A DNA stretch of 64,000 nucleotides from Lachnospiraceae bacterium (GTDB taxonomy: Bacteria; Bacillota; Clostridia; Lachnospirales; Lachnospiraceae), in contig FUZG01000001.1 of NCBI GenBank assembly GCA_900168235.1, positions 400,776-464,775 on the forward strand, in the 5' to 3' direction. The notes under the pieces were generated by a model. The model worked only from the letters and a program-made list of their open reading frames with translations. It ran no database searches and was not told the DNA's origin. Shown piece by piece: positions 1 through 10,300 of this stretch (positions are counted from its first letter, which is position 1; the number at the start of each line of letters is the position of its first letter). Made by a program: the position numbers and the translations under genes.

Positions 1-526
1 TTCCTTCTACATTTTCAAAAAGATCGGACTTTATAAAGCGCACATTCTGAACTTCAAGTTCTTCTGCATTTTTCTCTGAAAGCGCCAGCGCATCGTCAGA
101 AATATCCACGCCTACGCCCTCTATATCATTTTTATATCTCATGAGAGAAAGAAGGATGCATCCGGAACCTGTGCATACGTCAAGGACTCTTGCTCCATCC
201 TCAACAAATGTCATGGCTTCTTCCACAAGAAACTCTGTGTCGATCCTGGGGATAAGCACATTTTCAGACACATTAAAATCAAGTCCCATAAAGTTCATGG
301 TTCCCGTAAGATGCTGAAGAGGCACGTGTCCGCCTCTTTTTTCTGTAAGAAGCTGATAAAGCGTCTCTTCTCTTTCTGTCAGCTCTTCATCACCATGCGC
401 CAGAAAAAATGTCCTGTCCTTACCCGTTACATGCATGAGGAGCAGGGACGCATCGGTCGCAGCGTCTTTATCATCCGCTTCTTTTAAGTATTCTGTACTT
501 TTACGAAGTGCCTCGCTGTAGGTCAT
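1..526 (-). CDS. prmC: PrmC, release factor glutamine methyltransferase (3' end outside window)
   Basis: N5-glutamine methyltransferase that modifies the GGQ glutamine of peptide release factors in the cytosol, using S-adenosylmethionine. The gene runs off the left edge; 175 codons are visible. They show the helical N-terminal substrate-binding domain (about residues 1-85), a PR-x-DTE segment near residue 93 that matches the PRPETE region of the family, and SAM motif I as VLDVCTGSGCI at about 114-124. The catalytic NPPY motif lies beyond the edge. The start ATG (526-524) overlaps the TGA of the upstream DUF1385 gene by 4 bp (ATGA), so the two are translationally coupled. The rpmE-DUF1385-prmC order is common in Firmicutes and is normally followed by prfA. 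Identification is confident. Confidence 0.93.
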   Translation of the reverse strand, partial: MTYSEALRKSTEYLKEADDKDAATDASLLLMHVTGKDRTFFLAHGDEELTEREETLYQLLTEKRGGHVPLQHLTGTMNFMGLDFNVSENVLIPRIDTEFLVEEAMTFVEDGARVLDVCTGSGCILLSLMRYKNDIEGVGVDISDDALALSEKNAEELEVQNVRFIKSDLFENVEG

Positions 527-1512
527 GCTTCTACCTCTTTACAGACTATGTTCTCTAACTCTTCGTCTGTCTTATTAAAATTCTCTTTCAGATATTTTTT
601 CCAGTCATAAACAGCTTCCACGGATGCGATGCCGATCTCGATCATGCTGTCATCAGGCTCTGCTGTAGTGAGCTTCTGTAAAAGGAGTCCCGGTACTGAC
701 ATTGCTCTTACCAGAGGATTATTGCTCTTTCCCGCAAGTCTTATAAGCTCATATGCGATTCCTGCTATAACAGGGATCAGAACGATACGGAGAACTACCT
801 TTGTGAGTCTGTCAGGGGTCTGTATCACTGCAAAAAGAAGGATAGATACCACCATTACATAAAGCAGAAAGCTCGTACCGCATCTCCTGTGCTGTCTGGA
901 AGCCGCACGAACATTTTCTACAGTAAGGGGATTTCCGTTTTCCAGACAGTTGATACATTTATGCTCAGCGCCGTGATATCTGAACACACGCTTGATATCT
1001 TCCATACCGGAAATTGCCGTGATGTAGAGGAGAAAGATCAGCATACGGATGAGACCTTCAATGAGCGCCAGCAGATGAGGCTCTGTGATCCACTTCTTAA
1101 AAAGCTGTGATGCGAAAAATGGGATCACCATAAAAAGTCCCATTGCCATCATCACCGCAAGGATCATGATAACGACTGAAAGTATGCTGTCGCCTGCTGA
1201 CTTCTTCTCGCCTGAATCTCTCTTTTTAAGGGTATCCTCATCCTCTGTATAGAAATCAACAGAGTAATTAAGGCTCTTCATTCCGAGAACGAGCGAATCC
1301 AGAAAACTAAAGATTCCTCTTATAAAAGGGATCTTGTAGACAGCTTTTACCGGAATGATTCCTTCAAAGCGGTCCTGCATTACCTCGATCTTTCCATCCG
1401 GGCGTCTGACAGCTACTGCATAACGGTCTTCGTTACGCATCATAACGCCTTCCATTACCGCCTGTCCGCCGATACCGGAGTATTTTGCATTACAACAATC
1501 TTTTTTACTCAA
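523..1512 (-). CDS. DUF1385 (YqhQ-like) multispanning membrane protein
   Basis: Membrane protein of the DUF1385 family, whose biochemical role is not established. The N-terminal GGQAVMEGVMMR signature (about residues 16-27) and the cysteine/histidine-rich FRYHGAEHKCINCLE segment (about 177-191) are diagnostic. Four hydrophobic stretches follow a soluble N-terminus, at about 108-138, 147-169, 212-231 and 241-258. The apparent start is TTG (1512-1510), preceded by GGAAAGGA at good spacing; no better ATG lies upstream. It sits between rpmE and prmC and overlaps prmC by 4 bp, the usual Firmicute context. A hairpin lies between it and rpmE, so it may be expressed by read-through. The family call is firm, the function unknown. 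Confidence 0.9.
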   Translation of the reverse strand: MSKKDCCNAKYSGIGGQAVMEGVMMRNEDRYAVAVRRPDGKIEVMQDRFEGIIPVKAVYKIPFIRGIFSFLDSLVLGMKSLNYSVDFYTEDEDTLKKRDSGEKKSAGDSILSVVIMILAVMMAMGLFMVIPFFASQLFKKWITEPHLLALIEGLIRMLIFLLYITAISGMEDIKRVFRYHGAEHKCINCLENGNPLTVENVRAASRQHRRCGTSFLLYVMVVSILLFAVIQTPDRLTKVVLRIVLIPVIAGIAYELIRLAGKSNNPLVRAMSVPGLLLQKLTTAEPDDSMIEIGIASVEAVYDWKKYLKENFNKTDEELENIVCKEVEA

Positions 1513-1563
1513 GTCTTTTCCTTTCCATCATGTCATGTGGATATATTAAATCGTATATGTAAA

Positions 1564-1589
1564 ATGGGCGGAACAATCGTTCCGCCCAT
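1564..1589 (-). terminator. Hairpin downstream of rpmE, weak intrinsic terminator
   Basis: A perfect inverted repeat with 11-bp arms (ATGGGCGGAAC and its complement) around a 4-base loop sits between rpmE and the DUF1385 gene. On the minus strand it is followed by only about four T residues, so it probably gives partial termination and lets some transcripts reach DUF1385-prmC. Confidence 0.6.
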
Positions 1590-1645
1590 CTGATCAACTC
1601 GCAAGCACGTTGTCCGTAGCCAGACAGCGGTCATCGAATTTCTGA

Positions 1646-1852
1646 TTAGTCGTTCTTCATACCGTACTTCTTGTTGAACTTCTCGATACGTCCATCAGCA
1701 CGTGTAGTTCTCTGCATTCCTGTGTAGAACGGATGGCACTTAGAGCAAACTTCAACACGGATCTCAGGCTTTGTGGAACCTGTTGTGAATGTGTTACCGC
1801 AGTTGCATGTTACCTTTGCCTCATAGTACTTCGGCTGGATATCTTCTCTCAT
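1646..1852 (-). CDS. rpmE: 50S ribosomal protein L31, zinc-binding type
   Basis: Ribosomal protein bL31, 68 residues, a component of the large subunit near the central protuberance. Four cysteines (C16, C18, C36, C39) form the CxC...CxxC zinc site of the type A (zinc-containing) form, so this is the zinc-replete version rather than the YtiA-type replacement. Family landmarks are the MREDIQPKY start and the CHPFYTG motif. The start is preceded by AAAGGAATTTTGAA. It has its own promoter at 1950-1978 and an upstream hairpin followed by eight T residues (1896-1933), which may either end rho transcription or attenuate rpmE. Confidence 0.97.
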   Translation of the reverse strand: MREDIQPKYYEAKVTCNCGNTFTTGSTKPEIRVEVCSKCHPFYTGMQRTTRADGRIEKFNKKYGMKND

Positions 1853-1895
1853 TTCAAAATTCCTTTCTGATACCGTAGATTTCTAACCCGCGGTC

Positions 1896-1933
1896 AAAAA
1901 AAATAAATCATGACGAAGGTACACACCTTCATC
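1896..1933 (-). terminator. Hairpin with T8 tract: rho terminator or rpmE attenuator
   Basis: On the minus strand GATGAAGGT pairs with ACCTTCGTC around a GTGT loop (with one G-T pair), followed after ATGATTTA by eight T residues. It lies downstream of rho but also downstream of the rpmE promoter at 1950-1978, so a transcript begun there must pass it. Confidence 0.75.
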
Positions 1934-1949
1934 TTAAAACAGCCATATA

Positions 1950-1978
1950 ATATTATCACAGAGATATATTTTTGGCAA
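1950..1978 (-). promoter_or_regulatory. Sigma-A-type promoter for rpmE
   Basis: Minus-strand TTGCCA (1978-1973) and TAATAT (1955-1950) are separated by exactly 17 bp, lying between the rho stop codon and the rpmE leader. The start point would fall near 1943, just before the attenuator-like hairpin. Confidence 0.65.
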
Positions 1979-1981
1979 GCA

Positions 1982-3559
1982 TCAATAGAACCGAATCTTC
2001 TTTACCAGTTCATTGAACTCACGGTTGCTCCTTGTCCTTGCAAAAAGATCAATGAGTTTTTCTGCTGCATCGTCTGACTTTATGCCGTTCAGAGCCTTGT
2101 GGATTATCTCTGTTGCTTCCATTTCCTGTTCTGAGAGCAGAAGATCATCTCTTCTGGTTCCTGATTTCTGGAGATCGATTGCCGGGAACACTCTCTTTTC
2201 CTGGAGCTTTCTGTTAAGAACCATCTCCATATTACCTGTTCCCTTAAATTCCTCGTAAACCACATCATCCATCTTGCTTCCTGTCTCTACGAGAGCAGTT
2301 GCAAGAACTGTAAGAGAACCGCCTTCTCTCATGTTTCTCGCAGCACCAAAGAATCTCTTCGGCATGTGGAGCGCTGCGGGATCAAGACCGCCGGACAGTG
2401 TTCTTCCTGAAGGCGGAACAGTAAGGTTATATGCTCTGGAAAGACGTGTAATAGAATCAAGAAGGATCATGACATCCTTTTTATGCTCAACAAGACGTCT
2501 TGCTCTCTCTATGACCATTTCTGAAACACGCTTATGGTGTTCCGGAAGCTCATCAAAAGTGGAATAGATAACTTCTACGTTTCTTCCTGTGATGGATTCC
2601 ATCATATCTGTTACTTCCTCAGGACGCTCATCAATAAGAAGGATGATAAGGTGGATGTCCTGATAAGCCTTTGTAACAGCCTTTGCAATATTCTTTAAGA
2701 GCGTTGTCTTACCTGCCTTCGGCGGAGATACGATCATACCTCTCTGTCCCTTACCTACCGGGCTTATTATGTCCATCATACGCATGGCGATGTTGTTATT
2801 TCCGCTCTCAAGATTGATTCTCTCATTCGGGAATATAGGAGTCATCTCCTCAAAATTCATTCGCTTCTGCGCTTCTGACGGATGGAATCCATTTATGGAA
2901 CGCACAAAAAGCAGAGCTGAGAATTTTTCTCCCTGAGTCTTAACTCGTGTATTACCCACGATCATATCGCCTGTTTTTAAGTTAAAACGGCGGATCTGGC
3001 TGGGTGCCACATATACGTCATTATCGCCCGGAAGATAATTTTCGCTTCGGATAAATCCGTATCCATCGGACATAACTTCCAGGATACCGCTTGCAACCTG
3101 ACCGGAATCCAATGACTCCTTATCCTGCGGAATATCCATTTCCTGAATAGGAACAGGATTTTCACGTACTTCCGCATTTTCCACAGGTTCGCGTTTTTCT
3201 GCGGGCTCAGGGGCTTCAGTTCTCTGAGGCTTTCTGACCTGATAGGACTTATGTTCATTTCTTCCCGGAGCATGGTCTGCCCGGTTCTGGCTCTGACCAT
3301 GACTTCTCATGTCCTTTTTCACTTCAGGTCTGGCTTCTGACCGCGCTTCCGCTTTTGCCTCTGTCTTTTTTTCCGCTTTTTCTGTCTTTACAGCCTTCTG
3401 CTCAGGTGCGGCTTTCTCCGTTTCACCGCCCTTTTCAGCTTCAAGACACAGACGGTCAATGAGATCCGCTTTTTTCATAGTGGAAATCCCCTTGATACCA
3501 CGGGCTTTTGCCAGCTCTTTAAGCTGAACCAGTGGAAGTGTCTGCAGCTTCTCTCTCAT
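1982..3559 (-). CDS. rho: Transcription termination factor Rho with long charged N-terminal insert
   Basis: Hexameric RNA-dependent ATPase/translocase that terminates transcription. From the chosen start it is 525 residues against about 420 for E. coli Rho. Order: Rho_N/SAP-like helices (1-38), a low-complexity Lys/Glu/Ala/Arg-rich insert (about 40-150), an OB/cold-shock RNA-binding domain with DGYGFIRS (about 165-170), the ATPase with Walker [10 protein letters not shown] (about 278-286), Walker B ILLIDER, and the Q/R-loop region [19 protein letters not shown] chose ATG at 3559 because GGAGG lies 5 bases upstream; the open frame extends 13 codons further without a ribosome site. Long inserts of this kind occur in several Firmicute and Actinobacterial Rho proteins and are thought to add RNA contacts. 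Confidence 0.97.
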   Translation of the reverse strand: MREKLQTLPLVQLKELAKARGIKGISTMKKADLIDRLCLEAEKGGETEKAAPEQKAVKTEKAEKKTEAKAEARSEARPEVKKDMRSHGQSQNRADHAPGRNEHKSYQVRKPQRTEAPEPAEKREPVENAEVRENPVPIQEMDIPQDKESLDSGQVASGILEVMSDGYGFIRSENYLPGDNDVYVAPSQIRRFNLKTGDMIVGNTRVKTQGEKFSALLFVRSINGFHPSEAQKRMNFEEMTPIFPNERINLESGNNNIAMRMMDIISPVGKGQRGMIVSPPKAGKTTLLKNIAKAVTKAYQDIHLIILLIDERPEEVTDMMESITGRNVEVIYSTFDELPEHHKRVSEMVIERARRLVEHKKDVMILLDSITRLSRAYNLTVPPSGRTLSGGLDPAALHMPKRFFGAARNMREGGSLTVLATALVETGSKMDDVVYEEFKGTGNMEMVLNRKLQEKRVFPAIDLQKSGTRRDDLLLSEQEMEATEIIHKALNGIKSDDAAEKLIDLFARTRSNREFNELVKKIRFY

Positions 3560-3561
3560 AG

Positions 3562-3850
3562 ATACCTCCGAAATTGAATTTTTAAAATATATCATCACGA
3601 CACGGTCTCATCCCGTGTTTTGAATTTTCCATTGTCACCGTTCAGACCTCTTGGCAGTAAAGCACGCAGTAAATGCTCCGCTTGCGTGTAAACAGCAACA
3701 TATTCAATAGTTCCCAGTGGATAAATTGCCCGAAATAGAACTTTGATATGGTGATAAATCCGACATTCAAAATGATCTCTTTAAAATCTTCCCGAACTAT
3801 ATATCGGCAAGCACTTCCTGATTATTATAGTTTTTATGACTTTTGGGTAA
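3562..3850 (-). promoter_or_regulatory. Long rho leader with TATAAT -10 element
   Basis: About 270 bp of non-coding sequence precede rho. A perfect TATAAT (3829-3824) could start a leader of about 260 nt; I see no good -35 box. The leader contains a short hairpin, CACGCA at 3663-3668 pairing with TGCGTG at 3683-3688. Rho autoregulates through a long leader in E. coli, so a regulatory leader is plausible here but unproven. The remainder, 3851-3977, is AT-rich and shows nothing further. Confidence 0.4.
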
Positions 3851-3977
3851 TTTGGAATTATTTAAGAGAATTAATGAATTGAAATCAAAACCGTGCACAT
3901 TATACATCGTCTAATGTTTTTATGCAATAAAAAACTTCACATAAAATCAATGCCAAAATATCAGAATTTAAACATAA

Positions 3978-4021
3978 GAAAGCCGCGCGTTCTCCGTGAC
4001 GTCTCACGAAGACCGCGCGGC
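3978..4021 (-). terminator. Intrinsic terminator after the small membrane protein
   Basis: GCCGCGCG (3982-3989) pairs with CGCGCGGC (4014-4021) with further pairing inside the 24-base loop region. On the minus strand the stem is followed by TTTCTTATGTTT. It ends the transcript of the giant surface protein and its small partner. Confidence 0.75.
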
Positions 4022-4036
4022 CTCCCTCTGATAAAG

Positions 4037-4303
4037 TTATCTCCACTCTCCGTTTTCCGTATTAGTCTCCGCGGAAAGCTTTCTTATCTTCTTGTACTGA
4101 CTGTGTCCGATCAGTGTTGCCGATGCTATGATAACAGCGGCAATTATCGTTACGATCGGATCATAGTGGCACTTCCAGAAGAAGGAGATCACTATAAGTG
4201 CTAAAACAAAGATTATAGTTACTGCATTGTCCCATTTGCGCATCCCTGTGCGCTTCTTTTCATGGTCATCTCTTTCATATTCCTTGTTGTTATCGTTCGT
4301 CAT
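4037..4303 (-). CDS. Small two-helix membrane protein, unknown
   Basis: Protein of 88 residues that I do not recognise. A charged, Asp/Glu/Lys/Arg-rich N-terminus (1-24) is followed by two hydrophobic segments (about 27-43 and 49-66) separated by a short WKCHYDP loop, then a basic/polar tail. The start is preceded by AGAAAGGAGTAAGGC, a good ribosome site. It begins 40 bp after the stop of the giant surface protein and ends just before a strong terminator, so the two genes form one transcript. A role in anchoring or exporting the large protein is possible by position only. Confidence 0.7.
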   Translation of the reverse strand: MTNDNNKEYERDDHEKKRTGMRKWDNAVTIIFVLALIVISFFWKCHYDPIVTIIAAVIIASATLIGHSQYKKIRKLSAETNTENGEWR

Positions 4304-4343
4304 GCCTTACTCCTTTCTCTGATCCATAAACTGTTCTTCCCGA

Positions 4344-7300
4344 TCAACCATTATTCTGTGCATCCTGCTGCTCGTCGTTATCCTCACTAAGTTCCTTAAT
4401 GAGTTTACGTCTTGCTGCGATTCGGATTGCATTGTACAGAGTATATGCGATCGTGAGAAGAAGGATCAGCCAGTGTATCCAGCATGCTTCTTCACGTACA
4501 CCAAGCACATCTGAAATGAGATCATGATCTTCCTCAGCAGGCTCTTCGCCTTCCTCAGGTGCTGCAGGTTCGCTTCTGATACCAAGAACCTCACCTTCGA
4601 TATCACCGAGAGCCGGTACAGCTCCTGCTGCGGGAATCAATGTACCACCGGGTCCTGCGATAGCTCCGATAGCTCCGCCTATAGGTGCTGTTGCAGCTGT
4701 AAACGGTAAAATCGTTCCACCAGGTGCTGCTACAGGAGCTCCGGGTGTTCCGGTAGGTGTAATGACGGGATCGTTTCCGCCTCCGCCACCGCCGCGCCTC
4801 TTAATGGTTAATGTACCGGGGGTTGTTGTAACGTTGTAATCCGGTGTACCGTTATAAGCTACGTTGATAGCATAAACACCAACTGCTTCACCTGCCTCAC
4901 GGGTAAGTGACCATGTTACTTCATTATTGTAAATATTTCCTACTACTTCTGCCTCAAATGCAGGATCTGCATCACCTCTGTTCTTCGTGAGGCTCTTTGC
5001 CTTGATTCCAACAGGTGCCTGTTCTATTTCAAGTGAACCATACTCATATGAAAGAGCGTAGTTCGTACTCTTGAATGTACTGCTGCTTGCTACAGTAAAC
5101 GTATTCTTACTGCTTCCTGCATGCAGCTGGCTTCCTGTCATGGTGATCTCAGGTGTCTGACCCTCTACAAGGCGATCGATCGTTACATTATTAGTTGTTG
5201 TAAGCGGTTTTCCGTCATAGACCTTCTTTGCTCCTACAGAACCTGCCTTTGCTATTCTGGGAGTGATCTCAAACGGAATATGGTACGGAGGGATATCTTT
5301 ATAGTTATCACTCTTAACAACTGCAACGATGTCAAGTTTAGTAACATCTGTGTAGGAAGGAAGATCCTCATATGAGTATCCATCTCCTTCATCATCAATG
5401 TCTGCCTCGTCAATAGAAGCATTTACCCTTCCGTTAGTACTGTTATTACCGCTGACTACATAATATACAACTGTGTAGTTTCCGGATATTCCGTCAACAC
5501 TTACCGAATCAACCTTCCAATACTTTCCGTCATACTCTACATTGATAGGATTTCCAGAAACGTGAACCTTGCCGTCCGGTGATGCAGCCCTGATATTAAG
5601 GTAGCCCTTGATCACATCAACTGTAAACTGCTCTGTAACGTCTGTACCGGATCCATCGGTAACTACTACGCCATCACTTCCATAAGTGATCACTGTTTCG
5701 TATATTGATGCTTCAATTCCCTCAGCTCTTGCAGAAACTCCGGATACAGTATATGTCTCGCCATCAATATCAAACGCTGTTTTTTCAAAGCCTTCTACAA
5801 ACAGCATCTCACCTGTGTAATCAACATCAAGGCTGTTAGCTGACAATATGATTGTCCTTGTCTCGCTGCTGAGCGCTCTCCATTCGACGTTACCGATAAC
5901 ATGAATTACAGGAATATCTGAAACAACGCCATTTTCGGTCGAACGCCACTCAACAGTATTAAGACGAGCAACCCATGTCTTGCCATCAACAACCGTTTCA
6001 GCGTTAACCACTTCACCATTAGTCTTTAACCAGTAAGTAACACCGTTGTACTCATATCTTCCGGCTTCGCGCCACTGGAAATTTGAAATGTGCTTATTGA
6101 CATCATCTCCGGTAAGCTCTTCCCTGTTTTCTGCAAGGAACTTACTGATCTCAGCTGTTCCAACCCAGATGTTAGCTCCATCCGGATTATCTACATATTT
6201 CTGTCCATTATCCTCAGGTGCATTTGCAGCCTGCCCCTCTGTCGGAACCTTAACAAATGTATTTGCTAATACTCCGCTGGGAGACTCATCCTGCTTATAT
6301 CCTGCATAGAGGATCATGTCTCCGGTTACACCAGTGCTGAAATTGTACTCGTTACGGCACTCCGGATCGGAACACCACTTATCGAATACAAATCCATTCA
6401 TAGAAGGTGATATTTCAGGCTTAACTGCAACACTTCCTTCACTGACCGTCTGAGGCTTCGGAACCGGTATGCCGCCAAGTGTATTGAAGGATACTGTAAA
6501 CATCCTGGGATTGATCACCAATTTTCCGGGTACATATGTGATCTTATACCGCTCAGCGATATTAACTCCATAACCGCCCTTGATCGAAGGTTTTCCTGTG
6601 AATACTGTATCATATGTTCCGACATCTGTTCCCTTAGCAATGGCTGTGATTCCGGTAATCTGATTTGTACCACTTCCAACCTGGATCTGTGTAGGTGAAT
6701 AGCCTTCTACTTTATGTTCCTGTCCGTCATAAGTCACTTCTCCGCTGTTACCTGAAATCGTAAGAGGAGTAAGACCATTCTCAACCTTAACCCAATCGGC
6801 TTCAGCATCAATGTGGTAGTTTGAATCACCCTTCGGTTTCTTAATAACGTAGTACTCAAATGTTGACATATCGGCTCTCCACAATTCGCCGTTTTCTACA
6901 ACGTCAACATAGTACTTACCATCGATCTTCAAGATCCAGCAGACAAGACGTCCAGATTCCCGAATATCTATGATACCATTAGCCTTCGGTTCCTTATAAG
7001 GTTTTGCATTTTTAACATGATCAGCAAGATCAGATTTATTATAGGATGAATATGTCCCCGCAATATACGATGTTACATTAGCTTTTCCAACCTTCAGATA
7101 ATTCGCGATCGGATAACCGTTGCATTCTTCCGGGAATTTAGAGGTTTTTTCAACAGGTTTCGGTTTTATGGACTCTGACGGGATACGGATATGGATAGTA
7201 GCATTAGTGCTAATTGTCATATCCTTTTCGTATCCTGCATACAGGATCATGTCAGCACTTACCGGTGTATTAAAATCATACTCATTCTGTGCTGCTTCCT

Positions 7301-10300
7301 CTGTATACCATCCATTAAATACATGTCCTGCTTTCTTGGGATCTGTCTCAGGCTTTTTAGCCTTGTCGCCTCGACGAACTGACTGATCAACAGGTTCAGG
7401 AGAACCTCCCATTGCATTAAAGGAAACTGTGTACTCCCTGAGCTTTACATCAACAACGATCTCTGTATTGCCCGTAATAGTTCCTGTGATAGCCGTTACA
7501 GGATTAGTATTTGTATCGCCGTTTCCTACCCTGTATCCTACATACTCATATTGATCATCCACTGTAATAGCGCTGAAACTGTACTTTGTATCAGCAATAA
7601 CAGGGATGCCATCTGAGCTTACCGTTACATGCTCTTTAACACCTTCTGCATCCTCAAGTGTAAGATCATACTTTACAGGAGACTCTTCACCAAAGAATGT
7701 ATCTGTTGTTACATCATGCACATCAAACTTCAGCTTGTACTCTGATGTCCATCCTGCATAAAGTGTCATTCCTGCAGTAACAGGAGTATCAAAGTTATAA
7801 AGTTCTGTGCCGCCGTCTGTTGTAAACCATCCGTCAAATCTGCTGCCGGACTTTTTAGGATCTTCCGGTCTCTGAACCTTTCCATTATAAGAAACTGTCT
7901 GATTCTCCGGAATCGGTTCTCCGCCCTTGGTGTCAAACTTTACAACATAGCCTGTATCTTCTTTATTCCACTTAACCCAACCATCTACATGATATCCTAC
8001 AGTATTAAGATCAGATGGTTCTTTCTTTGCTTCATACCAGTTGATAGCATTAAGGTCTGCTGTATAAGTAACCTTCGTAGAAATAACAGTTATCTTATTT
8101 CCACTGACTTTGATTGAGTAACCATTCTTATCTTCATCAACAGGTGAACGCATTGTTCCCGCAAATACATGTGTGTCGAAATCAGAATGATTGCTGGCAA
8201 CAAACTGATCAAAATTGGATGTTACATACTTGTCAACCCGTCCGGACTTAACCACACCAACGCTTATGAACTGATCAGTAGGATGTCCATCCGTTCCTTG
8301 CTGACGATCATCATCATCCTCATATCCGGATCCCATTATATTAGCCCATGGAGCAACAAGATATGCTGTTGCATCTGATCCCTTTGCTGTATCAGGATCC
8401 CATAATGCTGTGAGAGTGATATCACTCGTGTAAGCTCCGGCTTCGATTACTCTTATAGGCTGATTGCCGTTTGTTCCGAGTTCTTTCCATGCCCTGAAAA
8501 CAAATCCCGGATTCTTAGGATCATTCAGTGTGATTGTGTCGTTAACCGTAAACTCTGTAGGATTTCCAGCACCATTAACTGCTTTATTACCGCTCAGATC
8601 ATATGTAATCTTATACTTTAACGGCTCAGCAGAAATATTAACAACATTCTCGCCTTTCTTTAACCTAAATTCCTGCTGTGGATCATACTTGATCTTAGTA
8701 GGATCATACCCGGACTTTACTTCTGCGACAATTTTTACCTTCTTACCACTGGTGTATTCTCCGGTACTTTCCACACCATCTACATAAACAGTGTGTTTTG
8801 CTATTCCATCACCATCATTTACTGTAAGTACACACGCTTCTGCCTTATCTACAGTGATCCTTACATGAATATCCTCGTCGGTGAATGTAAATACACCGCT
8901 TTCATTATCATTGTAACGAATAGTACCCGGATCATAGCCAGGCGCTGCACTTGCCGAGATAGTAATTACATCTCCATAATGGAAATCATGCGTTTGTACA
9001 GGAGGATCGATTTTATCTCCGCTCAGTGATACTGAATAGCTTACAATATGAGCCTGTTTCTCTATCTTTAACCTATATGTCTTCTGAGACCACTTTGCAG
9101 CTACACTGACGTCACCCTTAAAATCTTCGGAGATCGAACTGATCGGATTGTTATTTGAGGCATCTACCCATCCCTCAAACTTATAACCTTCTCTAATTAC
9201 ATCTCCTGCTTTTGGAAGAACAGTCTTTACCTTATAGATATGCTCAGTCGGAGCATTAACACCGTTCTTGAATCTGCCTCCCTTAAGGTCATAGCTTACA
9301 TTATATTTCTTGCTGACAAACGGAATGACAATTTCTGTATCTCCAACTATTTCTCCGCTTATCACAGACTGTTCAGGATTACCATATTCAAATCCATCCA
9401 GCGGAGTAATGTTAGAAATCTCATACGTTGTACCGCGTGCCAGTTCGGACCATGAGCAAACACCATCTCTCTGAACCTCGCCGCCGATCTTAACTTTTAC
9501 AGATCCTAAGTGCTTAAGTTCCTGAGCGTGTCCTGAATTAAGCGAACCTTTGATCTTAAGAGATGAATTTGCCTTTGTCCACTGTGCAAACAGTGTAATA
9601 TTCCTGTCCTCATCAGTCGCTGCGCTTATGTACGATGCTTCATCGGAATATCTGGTTCCGTTACCCTCTCTCTTTGTATCCCATCCGACGAAATCATACC
9701 CCTCAACTTTGAAAGCATTCTTAGTGAGATTATCTTCGCTTCCTACGAAAATTTCCTGATCATCCATGGATCCCGACGCACTCATATGATGCGGCGGATT
9801 ACTGTCAAAGTGAATGGTGTCCTTATAAGCAGTTAATGTGATAACACTATCAGAAGCACCTGTCTCGAGTGTCTGATATCCACTCTTGCTTATAACGATG
9901 GATGTGATATCTCCTGCAGAAGTATCATATACGAGTTCAACAGAACCGTTTGATCCTGTCTCACCACTTACTGAGGTATCACCCTGCTTAAGAGTAACCA
10001 GAGCACCCTTAACTGCATTTCCATTCTGATCCACAATTGTCAGGTGAGCCCTTGCAACAGTATCTGCACTTCCTCTTGTTGCAGCTGCTACAAAAATTGT
10101 GAAATGATTTGTTTCAAACTCAACTTCGTCGCCGCCGTTCTGTGAAGAAGAAACCTCTTTTGCAGAATTGAGGTTGTCATTCACATGATAAACCTCAATT
10201 GATTCACCATCATCAAGATCGAGATTACTAAATGTTACATATGTATGTCCCTTGCTCTTATCAGGCTGAACTGCATGTCCATCATGATAAACCGTAAGGT

